DNA of 64,000 nucleotides from Tindallia californiensis (GCF_900107405.1 NZ_FNPV01000003.1:103580-167579), one strand, 5' to 3'. Numbered from the stretch's first letter, positions 24,168 to 34,647 are shown. A program made the numbers and translations. The notes: generated by a model not told the origin, from the sequence alone.

Positions 24168-26132
24168 CTATCCTTGTAACAACTGCAGTACCATTTGCGG
24201 TTGCTGGTTTGCCTGAGCAAGCATGGAGGTTCCTGCCTGCATCATCACGTTCATTTTCGTGTATTCGCTCATTTCCAGAGCCATATCCGCGTCTTCTATT
24301 CTCGAAAGAGCCGCTGTCATATTTTCCATCGTATTATCTAAGTTGGCAGAGGTATATTCCAATCGATTCTGGATAGCTCCCAGTTCCCCACGAAGCTGAG
24401 CTACTTGAATGATAGCGTTATTGTACACGGTGATGGCAGCGGTAGCGCTTTCTTCATCCGAAACGTTAAGAGAATGCTCAACCATGCCTTCAGAAAGTCC
24501 ATCCGTAACCCCTTTTACCTGTCGATAGGAAGCACCTCTGACTCCGGTATTTCCATCCGGTGTTTCAGAACTGATATTAAGCTGTACCGCTCGAATATCT
24601 CCAACGGAAAGACGGAATCCCTGTCCCTGATTTGGTCCAATTTGTAAGTTAGCGACAAACTCCTTCGGAGTGCCTTCCAGGAATATAGATTGCCCAGCAA
24701 ATCCTTCTTCTGTAGCCGTAAACACAATACGATCAACATAGGTCCCTACTGTGCTTTCAACGGTAATGTCTGTCCCTGAAGCGGTAGTTTCGGTTATAGT
24801 AATGGGGTTTCCTATATCAGTTGCAGTGAATGTTCCTTCGTCACCAATAGCCGTTTCTAAATTTGCTATTGTAGCGTCTAGATCAGCACCAATTTCCACT
24901 CCGGAATCATCATTGGTAAAAGTAAATTCCACGCCTCCAATAGTAATGGTTTCCCCTGCTACCGGCTGGCTTAGTAGTTCGAAGGAGTAAACTCCTTCTA
25001 CTTCACTACCAGCTGTATTATCACTTGGTGTTATCACCTCAAAATTAACCGGTGTACTGATTCGATCTCTTTCAATACTATCAATTCCTGCAAAATCCAT
25101 GCCTGTAATAATATCAATAATCTCTTCCAAATCTCTTGGGTTACCATCTCCATCGCTGATATCAATTGGTCGGTATGAACCTGTATAAGGCTCTACGGAA
25201 CTGTCAAAAAACTCAATTTTTGTGCCACCAATGGTTAGAGTTGATCCAGCTTCCGGTATCTCATCAAACAGAATACTTCCTTCTGCATATCCGGTATCTA
25301 CTTCCGCTTTACCACGAGCTGTGATTGGCTGTGCTTTTAGATCACTATCATTATAATCTTCTTCACTCATCAACCCAAAACCATGCAGGGCCAGTTTTGT
25401 CCCTTCAATCTCTATATTGCTATTACCACCTACCGAGGTGCTTCTAATTTCTATATTGCCACTACTAGTCAAAATAGCATTTCCTAAGTCTCCAATGGCA
25501 TCATTAATAACTTCTACCATTTTGTCTTTTTGTTCTTCTTCCGAACTACTTCCATCGATACTGGCAAGACGTATCACTCGTTCTTCTCCATCAATGGTAA
25601 TGGTCATGTCTTCGCTGGATAAATCCGCATCACCTTTTATTTGATGAGGTGACACAATCGTTGCTGCTTCTCCCGTACTCATACGGTGTACGGTTGTATT
25701 GGAATTTGGACCTTCATTTCCTCTCAGCAGGTTTCGAGTATTAAATTCTGTACCGTTAGCAATACGGTTTACTTCTGAAGTTAACTGGTCTATTTCTGAT
25801 TGAATGGCTTCTCGGTCATCATCTGTGGTGGTTCCATTGGCTGATTGCACCGCAAGCTCGCGCATTCGTTGCAACATGGAATGCACTTCGTTCATAGCTC
25901 CTTCCGCCGTCTGGATCAGCGAAATACCGTCTAAAGTATTCTGGCTGGCTTTTCGAAGACCACGAATCTGGGTTTTCATTTTTTCACTAATGGCCATACC
26001 AGCCGCGTCGTCTTTTGCACGATTAATTCTGCGTCCAGAAGACAGTCTTTCCATTGTTTCAGATGCTGAATTGTTGTTTCGACTTAAAATTCGATGGGCA
26101 TTTAATGCCGGGATGTTATGATTAATTCTCAT
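24168..26132 (-). CDS. Flagellin with enlarged central domain
   Basis: This 654-aa protein is the flagellar filament subunit, about twice the size of Bacillus Hag. The conserved D0/D1 parts are intact. The N-terminal part (about residues 1-145) has MRINHNIPALNAHRIL, SSGRRINRAKDDAAGMAI and LAVQSANGT. The C-terminal part (about 555-654) has LGAIQNRLEYTSANLDNT and ends MVLQLLQG. Between them is a roughly 400-residue surface domain that includes two related segments: IPEAGSTLTIGGTKIEF (about 292) and QPVAGETITIGGVEFTF (about 389). A SigD-type promoter lies about 130 bp upstream, and the ATG follows GGAGGG. A FliS-like chaperone is encoded next. Confidence 0.95.
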   Translation of the reverse strand: MRINHNIPALNAHRILSRNNNSASETMERLSSGRRINRAKDDAAGMAISEKMKTQIRGLRKASQNTLDGISLIQTAEGAMNEVHSMLQRMRELAVQSANGTTTDDDREAIQSEIDQLTSEVNRIANGTEFNTRNLLRGNEGPNSNTTVHRMSTGEAATIVSPHQIKGDADLSSEDMTITIDGEERVIRLASIDGSSSEEEQKDKMVEVINDAIGDLGNAILTSSGNIEIRSTSVGGNSNIEIEGTKLALHGFGLMSEEDYNDSDLKAQPITARGKAEVDTGYAEGSILFDEIPEAGSTLTIGGTKIEFFDSSVEPYTGSYRPIDISDGDGNPRDLEEIIDIITGMDFAGIDSIERDRISTPVNFEVITPSDNTAGSEVEGVYSFELLSQPVAGETITIGGVEFTFTNDDSGVEIGADLDATIANLETAIGDEGTFTATDIGNPITITETTASGTDITVESTVGTYVDRIVFTATEEGFAGQSIFLEGTPKEFVANLQIGPNQGQGFRLSVGDIRAVQLNISSETPDGNTGVRGASYRQVKGVTDGLSEGMVEHSLNVSDEESATAAITVYNNAIIQVAQLRGELGAIQNRLEYTSANLDNTMENMTAALSRIEDADMALEMSEYTKMNVMMQAGTSMLAQANQQPQMVLQLLQG

Positions 26133-26268
26133 GGGTGATTCCCTCCACTCTCTTATTTTTTATTGTCTGAACCCTCCATGGTATTGACGGCGGCACAATG
26201 CCCTCCCTGGCCTGTTGCCGATTCTTTCTTTTATGCCGTCCCGATTGCTCTTAGGACGTTCACCTGTG

Positions 26269-26296
26269 TTATCGTCATATTTCCAATGATACTTTA
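26269..26296 (-). promoter_or_regulatory. SigD (FliA) promoter of flagellin
   Basis: On the minus strand TAAA (26293-26296), a 16-bp spacer and GACGATAA (26269-26276) match the flagellar sigma-28 consensus in all but one base. The transcript would carry a leader of about 130 nt before the flagellin ATG. Confidence 0.75.
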
Positions 26297-26297
26297 G

Positions 26298-26335
26298 GCT
26301 TTTCTTCGCACTCTTCGCGTCCTTTGCGATTCATG
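26298..26335. repeat. CGCAAAGG/CGCGAAG-type intergenic repeat, copy 1
   Basis: On the minus strand this reads as 8-9 bp units CGCAAAGGA, CGCGAAGAG, TGCGAAGAA and ends in AAGCC. A second copy with the same end lies at 34548-34583. It sits directly upstream of the flagellin SigD promoter. Similar units are known from intergenic DNA of many unrelated bacteria, without a proven function. Confidence 0.7.
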
Positions 26336-26376
26336 ACTTTTGACTCTTCTCCTTTGAACCTGTTTTTATTTGTTTC

Positions 26377-26670
26377 TCATTTTTTCAAGTCACTGAATTT
26401 CCCTTTTTCTTGATCCACAGATTCTACAAATACCAGTACCTGAGCTACAATTTCGTATAACTCCTCCGGTATCTCTGTCCCAATTTCAAACTGAAGCAAT
26501 TCTTTCACCAGCCTCTCATCTTCGTAGACGACCACATCATTTTCCTGAGCCTTTTGTATCATATTGTCAGCAACAAGCCCTTGTCCCCTTGCCATGACTT
26601 TAGGAGCAAAGTCCTTTTGAAGGTCATAACCCAGGGCTACCGCACGCTTTCTTTTTGTTTTTTCGTCCAA
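26377..26670 (-). CDS. FlhB C-terminal-domain protein (YlqH-like)
   Basis: This 97-aa protein matches only the cytoplasmic C-terminal domain of the export switch protein FlhB: RAVALGYDLQKDFAPKVMARGQGLVADNMI, then ENDVVVYEDERLVKELLQFEIG. It lacks the membrane part and the NPTH cleavage site. Such stand-alone proteins (FhlB2, Bacillus YlqH) often pair with a FliK-like protein, and here one is directly upstream, 42 bp away. A role in the hook-length or export-specificity switch is inferred. Confidence 0.85.
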   Translation of the reverse strand: MDEKTKRKRAVALGYDLQKDFAPKVMARGQGLVADNMIQKAQENDVVVYEDERLVKELLQFEIGTEIPEELYEIVAQVLVFVESVDQEKGKFSDLKK

Positions 26671-26712
26671 GGCTATACCCCCTCATAGCGTCACCGTGAG
26701 GTCAGTTGTTCT

Positions 26713-29700
26713 CTAGATTTGTAAATCCAGAAGACTACTTCTCAACCCACGAAATTTCTGCACTTCATCAGCCAAGGATAAGGTGTGCTGTTCTTCCTCG
26801 ACACGAAAAGAAAAATCTTTTATTTCATAACCCAATTCTTCCATGGTTTCATGTAGTTTTTCAGAGAAACTTTCCATCCACTGACGATCTTCTTCTTTTT
26901 CCACACCCATTTTCATGACAATCTTTTTGTATTTAACGCCAACAAATATATTCAAGTTTCCTAAGTGAGAAGTTTCAAAGTTAAACAGTACGGACATATC
27001 CTTCGGATCAATTTTTTTCCCTTTTTGATCATTCATAAAAAACATTTGTAAGTTTTTGGCTTCGCCATTCATCATAAAGGGCAACTGGTATACCGCATCT
27101 TCCCTATTTAGTTGACTTTGCAGTTGCAGGGCATTCATTAGCTGCTCGGCTGATCTGCCGAAGCTTTCTCGATCACCAGAACTCATTGATGCCATTTCTT
27201 GTTCCGCTCCCTGCAGTACATTCCCTATCTGTCGATATAAATCCGGTGCTGGCGGCTGTCCTTTCCTGAGTGAGTCACCTGCCTGCTGCATTAGCTCCTG
27301 GAGTTGTAAAGCCGCTTGCCTTACCGGATGCTCCGGCTTATCTGAGTATTGAAGCAATCTTTCTGTCAATTCTCCCAATAACTGACCTATCTGGTTTTTG
27401 TTCTGTAAAAACAAACCGGTCTGTCTCACTTCTTCTAAATTAACCGGCATTGCGTTTTTAACCATAAGGGACAATACGCTGTCCTGTCGGCTTTCATCCG
27501 ATGCCAGAGCTTTCAGAACCGTCATATTCTGGTTAAGCCGCTCCATTTGCTCTGGCGTTATGTTCCTCGGCTGTAATTCATGGTTTCGGCTTGTTCCGGG
27601 GTCAGTTTCTCCGGGTATCATAACTGACCTGGCTTCCGATTTTTCTGATACTTCTCCCATCTGCCGGATCATCTGGCTCAGTTGACTGATGCTTGTCTGC
27701 CGGTCGATATCTTCCGGTGCTTCTCTCACCACTTGCGAGCTGTTGGTCTGGATAATTTCCTGTTGTTTGAGGATCTGCATCATCTGTTGAAGGTTTTCCC
27801 GACTCAAAGGCATTTCATTCACCATTAAGGCTCTGGCTGCCTGTTTTGCCAAGATCATTTCTTCGCTTTCTCTTCCTAGGTGCGGCATCATCTCCTGCAG
27901 GTGCCGGCTGATAAGGGTATCCATTCCCGCCGGCACTTCCCGGGGCTTAGTGATCCCTTCTGGCAGCTTGTCAGGCAGTTTCTCCGATGACTGGTTTATC
28001 TGCTGGCCTTCATTTCCCTTTTGACCAGCTAATTCGGTTGTTTTTTCTGTGGCCGGTTTCATGTCAGCGAGCATTTCATTCATTTCTTTCCGATAGGTTG
28101 CTTCGGTTATTTCTCCCTTTATCCACTGCTGGGTCAATTCCAGAGCCACTGCCGTCATGGGCAGGTTTTGCTTTTCATGAAAGGCTAGGGTTTCCGGCTG
28201 AATTTGCTGCAAGGTATTCACCACTTCCATCCGCTCCATTAGCTGCCCCAGACTTGCCGTCATTTTCCCACCATATTCTGCGGAAACTGCCTGATTCAGG
28301 GTAACCTGATCCAGAGCAAATGAATCCATTCGCTGCAGCTTCTGAACATCTTCCACCGTCATATTTTGCTGCATATTTTCCACCGCACCTCTTAATTCAT
28401 AAAGCTGGGCGATCCGTTCTTCCGTCAGAGGCAACTGCTGCAAACTAAGGGCTCTTGCCGCTTCAAAGTCTGTATGCTGTTGAAGTGCATGAGCACTGGC
28501 CCCTCGTTGTACCAGGTAAGTCTCCATCACTTGTTGAGCTTTTTCTGCTCCCTCCGGTGTTCGGCTTTCCGGTGGCAGAGCCTTCTCCGGATGGTCAGCA
28601 ACCAATTGTTGACTCTGCACCAGGCTTTCCAACGTCATCGGCGCCTGTTGGCGCTGATGATGAGCGGCCGCTTCCAAACTGAAGTCGTTGAGTCTGCCGA
28701 GAAGCTCCGCCATTTTCAGCACTTGCTGATCTGCTTGGCTTAAATTGGTGATGGTTACTTTCTCCGCTATTGGTGCCAAATGGCTTAACTTTAAATCCCC
28801 ACCCTGTCTTACCAGCTTCAAAAGTTGCTTTTCATCCAGCTTTCCCAACTTTTCCATCTGTTGCTCCAGCTTTTTTAAGATTGCTTCCTTTTCCTTTCCG
28901 TTCATTTTCTGAAGGGGTTCTTCACCAGTGCGAGATTCGCTATCCGTACTTCTTGAGGTTTCACCATTCTTTTCATCAGATCGGTTTTCATATTCCTGCA
29001 ACCATCTGGCAATTTCGGTGACATCGGTTTTTTCAGCATTAATGCCCGCCTTTTGCATAGCTGCTACTTTCTCCGGATCCAATTTGTCTGTTACCGTTTT
29101 AACCGCTTCCTTTAGTGCTTCCATTCGCTGAATATTTTCTGCCGTCACCGGAACATTATTCTTTAGAAAGGATTTCGCCGTAACCATCCGCTCTTCATTT
29201 ACTTCCAATCCTTCTGCACGAAGCTGACGGGCGATGTCTTCCTCCATTCGTTCCAAATCAGCTGCCGAAAGGGTTGATGCGGATGTTACCGCTAAGGAAG
29301 AAGGATGTTGCCGATGATAGGATGTCATTTGCTTCTCTCCCTCTTCCGATGCTTTCGGCAATCCACCTGTCGCCAAGCCTTTGTTTAACTTGTATAAGGT
29401 ATCCAGCGTTGGTTCCATTTTCCCTTTCAAAGGTTCCAGCAAAATCTCTTCCCGAAGCTCTCTAAGGGCATATACTTTATCCATTATTTGCTGCACTGAA
29501 TCAATCCTGCTTTTTGTCACATTCATCCCCATACGATCTAACGCCTTGATCGTATCTGTAACGTCTTTTCCCATTTTGCTACCATAAAGCTTGCGAGCAA
29601 CTTTCTCTGCTTCTTCTGTGGTCATTTCTTTTTTTAATCCTAACCACTTTAAAAAAGAAAAATTTTCCGCTTTCTCCGGCGTTTCTTTAAGAAGCTGAGC

Positions 29701-30213
29701 TAATTCCTGCAATGAAGAGCGATCTAAATCGATGTTCTTTTCTATTAACGCTAATGCCTTCTGGGGGTTAAAATCTTCCATCACCTTACTTAGCAATTGT
29801 TTCGATGTCATAAAGGTCATGATATTTCCACGGGTTATTTCCACCCCATGATTTTGTAACGTCTCCAAGGCTTCTCTTGATTCTTGATTTGCTTTGATTT
29901 GAAATCTTTCAAGGACTTTGTCCGTTTCTTCTTTGCCTTTTTGACCTTCTGTTTCAGCCATTTGTTTATTTGCTGCCTTTTTGACTTCCATTTCTTCAAT
30001 ATTCTTCCGATCAATACTAACCATCTCTCCAGGTTTTTCCTGTATTTCCTGCCGAAGCATGGCTTTTACGATGCGGCTGTCTGAAATCCTCACTTGCACT
30101 TCCCGACCATTTTTTTTCATTAGTTCACCTGTAATGGTCTGTGGTGTCTGAGGTTTTTCATAGGTTAAGCTTTTTACCGGAACCGATATTTTATCAAAAA
30201 AGGATGAGATCAT
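26713..30213 (-). CDS. Very large FliK/YlqG-like flagellar protein with internal repeats
   Basis: This 1166-aa protein is probably soluble and rich in Gln, Glu and Met. Most of it consists of diverged helical repeats with a core like nxxPhTxENIxxhxxLK, for example NNVPVTAENIQRMEALKEA, QQLPLTEERIAQLYELRGA and NEMPLSRENLQQMMQILKQ. The C-terminus (about residues 1040-1145, LFNFETSHLGNLNIFVGVKYKKIVMKM) resembles the FliK hook-length domain. It is followed by an FlhB-like gene, as in Bacillus ylqG-ylqH. A SigD promoter lies 38 bp upstream. It may act as a molecular ruler or export cofactor; this is inference. FliK proteins are usually 400-600 aa, so the length is striking. Confidence 0.7.
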   Translation of the reverse strand: MISSFFDKISVPVKSLTYEKPQTPQTITGELMKKNGREVQVRISDSRIVKAMLRQEIQEKPGEMVSIDRKNIEEMEVKKAANKQMAETEGQKGKEETDKVLERFQIKANQESREALETLQNHGVEITRGNIMTFMTSKQLLSKVMEDFNPQKALALIEKNIDLDRSSLQELAQLLKETPEKAENFSFLKWLGLKKEMTTEEAEKVARKLYGSKMGKDVTDTIKALDRMGMNVTKSRIDSVQQIMDKVYALRELREEILLEPLKGKMEPTLDTLYKLNKGLATGGLPKASEEGEKQMTSYHRQHPSSLAVTSASTLSAADLERMEEDIARQLRAEGLEVNEERMVTAKSFLKNNVPVTAENIQRMEALKEAVKTVTDKLDPEKVAAMQKAGINAEKTDVTEIARWLQEYENRSDEKNGETSRSTDSESRTGEEPLQKMNGKEKEAILKKLEQQMEKLGKLDEKQLLKLVRQGGDLKLSHLAPIAEKVTITNLSQADQQVLKMAELLGRLNDFSLEAAAHHQRQQAPMTLESLVQSQQLVADHPEKALPPESRTPEGAEKAQQVMETYLVQRGASAHALQQHTDFEAARALSLQQLPLTEERIAQLYELRGAVENMQQNMTVEDVQKLQRMDSFALDQVTLNQAVSAEYGGKMTASLGQLMERMEVVNTLQQIQPETLAFHEKQNLPMTAVALELTQQWIKGEITEATYRKEMNEMLADMKPATEKTTELAGQKGNEGQQINQSSEKLPDKLPEGITKPREVPAGMDTLISRHLQEMMPHLGRESEEMILAKQAARALMVNEMPLSRENLQQMMQILKQQEIIQTNSSQVVREAPEDIDRQTSISQLSQMIRQMGEVSEKSEARSVMIPGETDPGTSRNHELQPRNITPEQMERLNQNMTVLKALASDESRQDSVLSLMVKNAMPVNLEEVRQTGLFLQNKNQIGQLLGELTERLLQYSDKPEHPVRQAALQLQELMQQAGDSLRKGQPPAPDLYRQIGNVLQGAEQEMASMSSGDRESFGRSAEQLMNALQLQSQLNREDAVYQLPFMMNGEAKNLQMFFMNDQKGKKIDPKDMSVLFNFETSHLGNLNIFVGVKYKKIVMKMGVEKEEDRQWMESFSEKLHETMEELGYEIKDFSFRVEEEQHTLSLADEVQKFRGLRSSLLDLQI

Positions 30214-30250
30214 CGCTTACTACTCCTTCCAATCTTTTCTCTCTGCTATA

Positions 30251-30278
30251 TTATCGACTACAAAGCCAAAAACCTTTA
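30251..30278 (-). promoter_or_regulatory. SigD promoter of the FliK-like/FlhB-like operon
   Basis: On the minus strand TAAA (30275-30278), a 16-bp spacer and GTCGATAA (30251-30258) match the sigma-28 consensus with one change in the -10 box. It lies 38 bp upstream of the FliK-like start codon. Confidence 0.7.
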
Positions 30279-30303
30279 GAACCGTTATGAAAGTAAGCAT
30301 TCA

Positions 30304-30333
30304 TCAGAAAAGCGACGGATTTTTCCGCCGCTT
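30304..30333 (-). terminator. Terminator of the chemoreceptor gene
   Basis: AAGCGACGGA (30310-30319) pairs with TCCGCCGCTT (30324-30333), with one G-U pair when read on the minus strand. TTTTC follows. It lies about 45 bp past the MCP stop codon. Confidence 0.75.
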
Positions 30334-30379
30334 CCCTTTTTGTTTATCTTTACGCTTTCTTATCCTGTGGATATTCTTC

Positions 30380-32407
30380 CTAAAAGGTGAATTGAGCACT
30401 CGCTTCTTGAAGTTCCTGAGCCAGTTTTGCCAGATCTTCACTGGTATTTGCTATTTCATCCATAGCCGCTGTTTGTTCTTCTACGGAAGCGGAAGCTTGT
30501 TGAGTGCCAGCCGCATTTTCTTCTGATATGGCTGCCAGGTTTTCGATCATTGAAATGATTTCATTTTTCTTTTCTTCCATCTCCTGACCTGATTCATTGA
30601 GACTCCTTAAAATATTTTGCATGCTCTCAATCGCTTCGGCAATGCCATGAAATTTCTCTGTCGTATCTTCAACGCTGGTATTTTGCTCTTCGATTACCGA
30701 TCCTACGGTTTGTACATTAGATGCCGCTTTTTCTACCTTTTCTGTAAGGTTAGAAATAACTTTTGCAATTTCATCCGTAAAATGATTGGACTGCTCTGCC
30801 AGCTTTCGTATTTCATCGGCTACAACAGCAAATCCTTTGCCGGCTTCTCCTGCTCTGGCGGCTTCAATGGCTGCATTAAGTGCCAGAAGATTTGTTTGCT
30901 CCGCAATGCTTTTTATCATTACGCTGGCTTGCTCAATTTGCGAGGTGCTTTCCTGTGTCTCGTTCATGACAGCGTGTATTTCTTTAATTCCTTTTTTTGT
31001 TTCACCGGATTTACCAATCAGATGATTCATTTTTTCCAATCCTTCAGATTTATAGTGATCTACAAGGTCCGCCGACTCATTGAGCTGTTTCATATATTCC
31101 TGATTTTTTTCCATCGTGATGCCAAGAGTCTTGACATGTTCAGCACCTTTTTCAGTTTCTTTTGCCTGATCTGAAGCACCTTCCGCAATTTCTTCAATCG
31201 TCTTCGCCACTTCCGCTGCTGCTGTCGATGCTTCTAAGCTGGTAGAAGTCAGTTCTTCCGAAGATGCGGCCACATTATCAGCCTGACCTGCTATCTCTTT
31301 TACCAGCTTTGTGAGATTTTCCTGCATTACCGCCAAGGATGCTGTCATTTGTCCTATTTCATCTTTTTGTTTCTGGTATCGTTGCATTTTGCTGTCTTTC
31401 TCAATACTTAAATCGTATTTAGCCAAGCGGTCAACTACCTTTTGGATTTCTATGATCGGATTCGAGAAAGAATTTCCAACCAAAATTGACACAACAACCC
31501 CTATGGCTATCATCACGATCATGGTTATCATCAAGGTGTTTCGAAGTCTGGAGACTCCTTGTAAGATTTCATTTTCTTCTGCGACGGTTGCTATGATCCA
31601 GTCTGTACCGGGTATTTCTTCAAAGCCTGCATGAACATCAATCTGATTAAAAAAATATTGTCCATGGCCCTGTCGTTCTGCCAATATGGTTTCAAACAAC
31701 TGCGCTACAGGTCTTAAGGATTCGTCTTCCTCTGCTGAACGAATAGGATTAAACTGATCGATGACCATTTCCCGGTTATGGTGAGCAATTACAGTCCCGT
31801 TTTCATCTATCACATAGCCATAGCCCGCTTCACCATATCCGATACCATCTACGATATAACTTAAAAAATTTCCGTCTCCAACAGCGACAATGGCTCCTAC
31901 GATACGATTTCGATGATACAGCGGTACCGAATATACCATCACCACACCGCCTTCATCATCTGGGTTTACACTAACGGCTGGTGGCATCATAGCTCTTTTT
32001 CCTTCCAAGGATTCATGATAATATTCTCTTTCAGAAATATCGACAATATTTCCACCGATTCCATAGCTATCCGATAAATAAAGATTGCCATTAAGGTCCG
32101 CTACCCCTATTCGAATAAAGGGACTCTCTTCTGCCTCTGCTAATAAAATAGTCATTTTTTCATCTAAGTCTGCTAAAGGATCACTTAAGCGCTGAATTTT
32201 TCCTAATCCTTCCAGAAACACAAATTGTCCATCGATACTTACTTCGGCAATGACAGCCGCCTCCTGAGCCTGGGTCTGAAGCCCTTGAACCGCTTCTCCC
32301 AATACAGCGTTACTAGCCGTATTAATAGAGATAAAAGATAAGGTAACACTGAAAAGTAAAATCACCACCGTTAGTATACAGACCATTTTCATTTTAATTG
32401 ATTTCAT
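30380..32407 (-). CDS. Methyl-accepting chemotaxis protein with Cache sensor
   Basis: This 675-aa receptor has an N-terminal membrane helix (about residues 8-29). Its extracellular double-Cache sensor (about 35-285) contains [18 protein letters not shown] and [18 protein letters not shown] second membrane helix (about 290-315), a HAMP linker and a cytoplasmic signalling domain follow. The hairpin tip [37 protein letters not shown] is conserved and should bind CheA and CheW. The Cache type suggests an amino acid or organic acid ligand. It is a single gene with its own terminator, beside flagellar genes. No clear SigD box was found upstream. Confidence 0.95.
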   Translation of the reverse strand: MKSIKMKMVCILTVVILLFSVTLSFISINTASNAVLGEAVQGLQTQAQEAAVIAEVSIDGQFVFLEGLGKIQRLSDPLADLDEKMTILLAEAEESPFIRIGVADLNGNLYLSDSYGIGGNIVDISEREYYHESLEGKRAMMPPAVSVNPDDEGGVVMVYSVPLYHRNRIVGAIVAVGDGNFLSYIVDGIGYGEAGYGYVIDENGTVIAHHNREMVIDQFNPIRSAEEDESLRPVAQLFETILAERQGHGQYFFNQIDVHAGFEEIPGTDWIIATVAEENEILQGVSRLRNTLMITMIVMIAIGVVVSILVGNSFSNPIIEIQKVVDRLAKYDLSIEKDSKMQRYQKQKDEIGQMTASLAVMQENLTKLVKEIAGQADNVAASSEELTSTSLEASTAAAEVAKTIEEIAEGASDQAKETEKGAEHVKTLGITMEKNQEYMKQLNESADLVDHYKSEGLEKMNHLIGKSGETKKGIKEIHAVMNETQESTSQIEQASVMIKSIAEQTNLLALNAAIEAARAGEAGKGFAVVADEIRKLAEQSNHFTDEIAKVISNLTEKVEKAASNVQTVGSVIEEQNTSVEDTTEKFHGIAEAIESMQNILRSLNESGQEMEEKKNEIISMIENLAAISEENAAGTQQASASVEEQTAAMDEIANTSEDLAKLAQELQEASAQFTF

Positions 32408-32601
32408 CCCATCACACCCTCCCCATTATATAAAAGCTCTCCCCTTTTTGCTCCCTTTATCAGAACACGACTGATGGTCAAAGGGTGGCTTTCTTATTTT
32501 GTTAATACCCTTTTTTTCTCCCATGACCCACTCCTAAAATCCGTCGCTTATGGATAATCATCGAAAGAGGGATGTTGCTTTTTTGAATTCTATGATATGA
32601 T

Positions 32602-32628
32602 TTAAGAAATCTTTATAAATGCCGATAG
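32602..32628 (+). promoter_or_regulatory. SigD promoter of yaaR
   Basis: TTAA (32602-32605), a 15-bp spacer and GCCGATAG (32621-32628) differ from the TAAA-N15-GCCGATAA consensus by only a few bases. It is about 70 bp upstream of the yaaR start. The fliS gene has the same TTAA form. Confidence 0.75.
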
Positions 32629-32697
32629 TTATAGTGAAAAGTAGTCTCATCGTATGTTATTGTTGTATGTCATTTTTCTGATGTTGGAGTGATAATC

Positions 32698-33147
32698 ATG
32701 TTAAATAGAGTAGAAGGTATCTTGTCGCCAGAGCCGGCACAAAAACAAGAATCAGCGCCTCAGGTACTCAAACCTGATCAGGCGAATTTTATGGATAAGC
32801 TAAGTCGTGTAAAATCTGATGAGGTAAGAGATCATCTTCAGGGTCTTTATGGAAAAATTAGCAAACAAGCTGATAAAATTTCTGAAAGGCTCTATTTAGA
32901 TGATGTCCTACATTATAAAAAACTGGTTCGTGAATTTCTTGATGTAGCTACCAAGAATTCCCATCAGTTTTCGAAACAAAACTTTTTGGATCGGCGTGGA
33001 CGGCACCGGGTGTATGCCATTGTTAAAAATGTGGATCGGGAATTGGATCATCTGACCAAAGAATTTATCAACCAGGAAGCAGATCGTATTTCTGTAATGA
33101 AACGGCTGGATGATATTAGAGGGATGCTGATGGATATTATGATGTGA
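32698..33147 (+). CDS. YaaR family protein (DUF327)
   Basis: This 149-aa helical protein matches the YaaR family: ISERLYLDDVLHYKKLVREFLDVA, then RRGRHRVYAIVKNVDRELDHLTKEFI. No firm function is known. In this genome it sits among flagellar genes and has a SigD promoter, which points to a motility role. The frame opens three codons earlier at GTG, but GGAG lies 8 bp before this ATG. A long bidirectional terminator separates it from convergent prfB. Confidence 0.85.
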   Translation: MLNRVEGILSPEPAQKQESAPQVLKPDQANFMDKLSRVKSDEVRDHLQGLYGKISKQADKISERLYLDDVLHYKKLVREFLDVATKNSHQFSKQNFLDRRGRHRVYAIVKNVDRELDHLTKEFINQEADRISVMKRLDDIRGMLMDIMM

Positions 33148-33154
33148 TTATCGT

Positions 33155-33196
33155 AAAAAGGGTGCTGATGACTTTCTAGTCATCAGCACCCTTTTT
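33155..33196. terminator. Bidirectional terminator between yaaR and prfB
   Basis: A perfect 19-bp stem (AAAAAGGGTGCTGATGACT and its complement) with a TTCT loop is flanked by A and T runs. It can terminate yaaR rightward and prfB leftward. Confidence 0.95.
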
Positions 33197-33257
33197 GGCT
33201 TTTCACCTTTTGAACTTTTAGTTGCTTTTCAACTACTTCTCAACAGCTGTTTTTCAA

Positions 33258-34365
33258 TTACTTGCCAACCGCCTTTTGCTGCAAGTATCCATAAATAAAA
33301 CGATCCAAATCTCCATCCATGACACCTTGAACATTCCCTACTTCTACGTTGGTTCGATGGTCTTTCACCATATTATATGGATGGAAAACATAGGAACGAA
33401 TCTGGCTCCCCCAGGCAATCTGGTTATACTCTCCCTGCAGTTCGTCAATTCTTTCTTTATTTTCTTCTCTTTTCAACTCCAACAGCTTTCCTTTTAAGAC
33501 TTTCATTGCCGCCTCTCGGTTGCTATGCTGAGAACGCTGGTTTTGACACTGTACCACCAGGCCCGTTGGTAAATGAGTAATCCTCACAGCCGAATCTGTT
33601 TTGTTGACATGTTGCCCACCAGCACCACTGGAACGATAGGTGTCAATACGAAGGTCCGTAGACTTTATCTCCACTTCCACCGTATCATCAATTTCCGGCG
33701 TTATATCCACAGAAGCAAAGGAGGTGTGTCGCTTTCCGGAAGAATCGAAGGGAGATATTCTCACCAGGCGATGAACTCCTTTTTCAGCTTTCAGATATCC
33801 GTACGCATTTTCACCTTTGACAAGAAAGGCAACACTTTTTATCCCGCCTTCCGGATCTGATTGCTGATCAAATATCTCCAGTCCAAATCCCTTAGATTCT
33901 GACCATCTGGTATACATCCGGTAGAGCATTTCAGCCCAGTCCTGAGCATCCAATCCGCCTGTTCCTGCATGAATCGCCACCACACAGTTCAGATGATCAT
34001 ATTCTTCATTCAACAAAGTGCGTAGCTCCATCATTTCTAATTTCTCTTTTACTTTTTCCAAGCCTTTCGTAAATTCCTTCTCGAACTCACTTTCTCCTTC
34101 TTCTAAAAAATACATCATGGTTGTTAGTTCTTCATGCTGACTTTCCAGAGAATGGTATTCTTCCACCTTGTCTTTTAGCTGCTTGCTCTTTTTCAACATT
34201 TCCTGAGCGCGTTCCTGATCATCCCAAAACCCTGGTTCACTCATTTTAAGTTCCAGTTCTTCTATTTGTTTTTCCAATACAGATACGTCAAAGAGAAGTC
34301 CCCATTTCTTTAATCTTCTCCTCCAGTTCCATCACTTCCTGACGATAATTGTCTAAATTAAGCAT
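33258..34365 (-). CDS. prfB: Peptide chain release factor 2, programmed +1 frameshift
   Basis: RF2 releases peptides at UGA and UAA. The gene is in two frames. Twenty-five codons run from the ATG at 34365 to CTT followed by an in-frame TGA (34288-34290). After skipping one base, the frame goes on from GAC at 34289 to the stop at 33258, giving 368 aa. The slip site CTT TGA C, with a GGGG block 8 bp upstream, is the classic autoregulatory RF2 site: low RF2 favours the shift. Functional motifs are SPF (RISPFDSSGK) and GGQ (SSGAGGQHVN). It follows secA's left neighbour region as in many Firmicutes. Confidence 0.97.
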
Positions 34366-34384
34366 CTGTCTTTCAGCCCTTTCT

Positions 34385-34645
<261 letters not shown>

Positions 34646-34647
34646 TT

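Noticed and set aside
32408-32600. SigD promoter of the chemoreceptor gene
   Set aside because: TTATCAGA at 32458-32465 resembles a -10 box but no TAAA lies at 15-16 bp.
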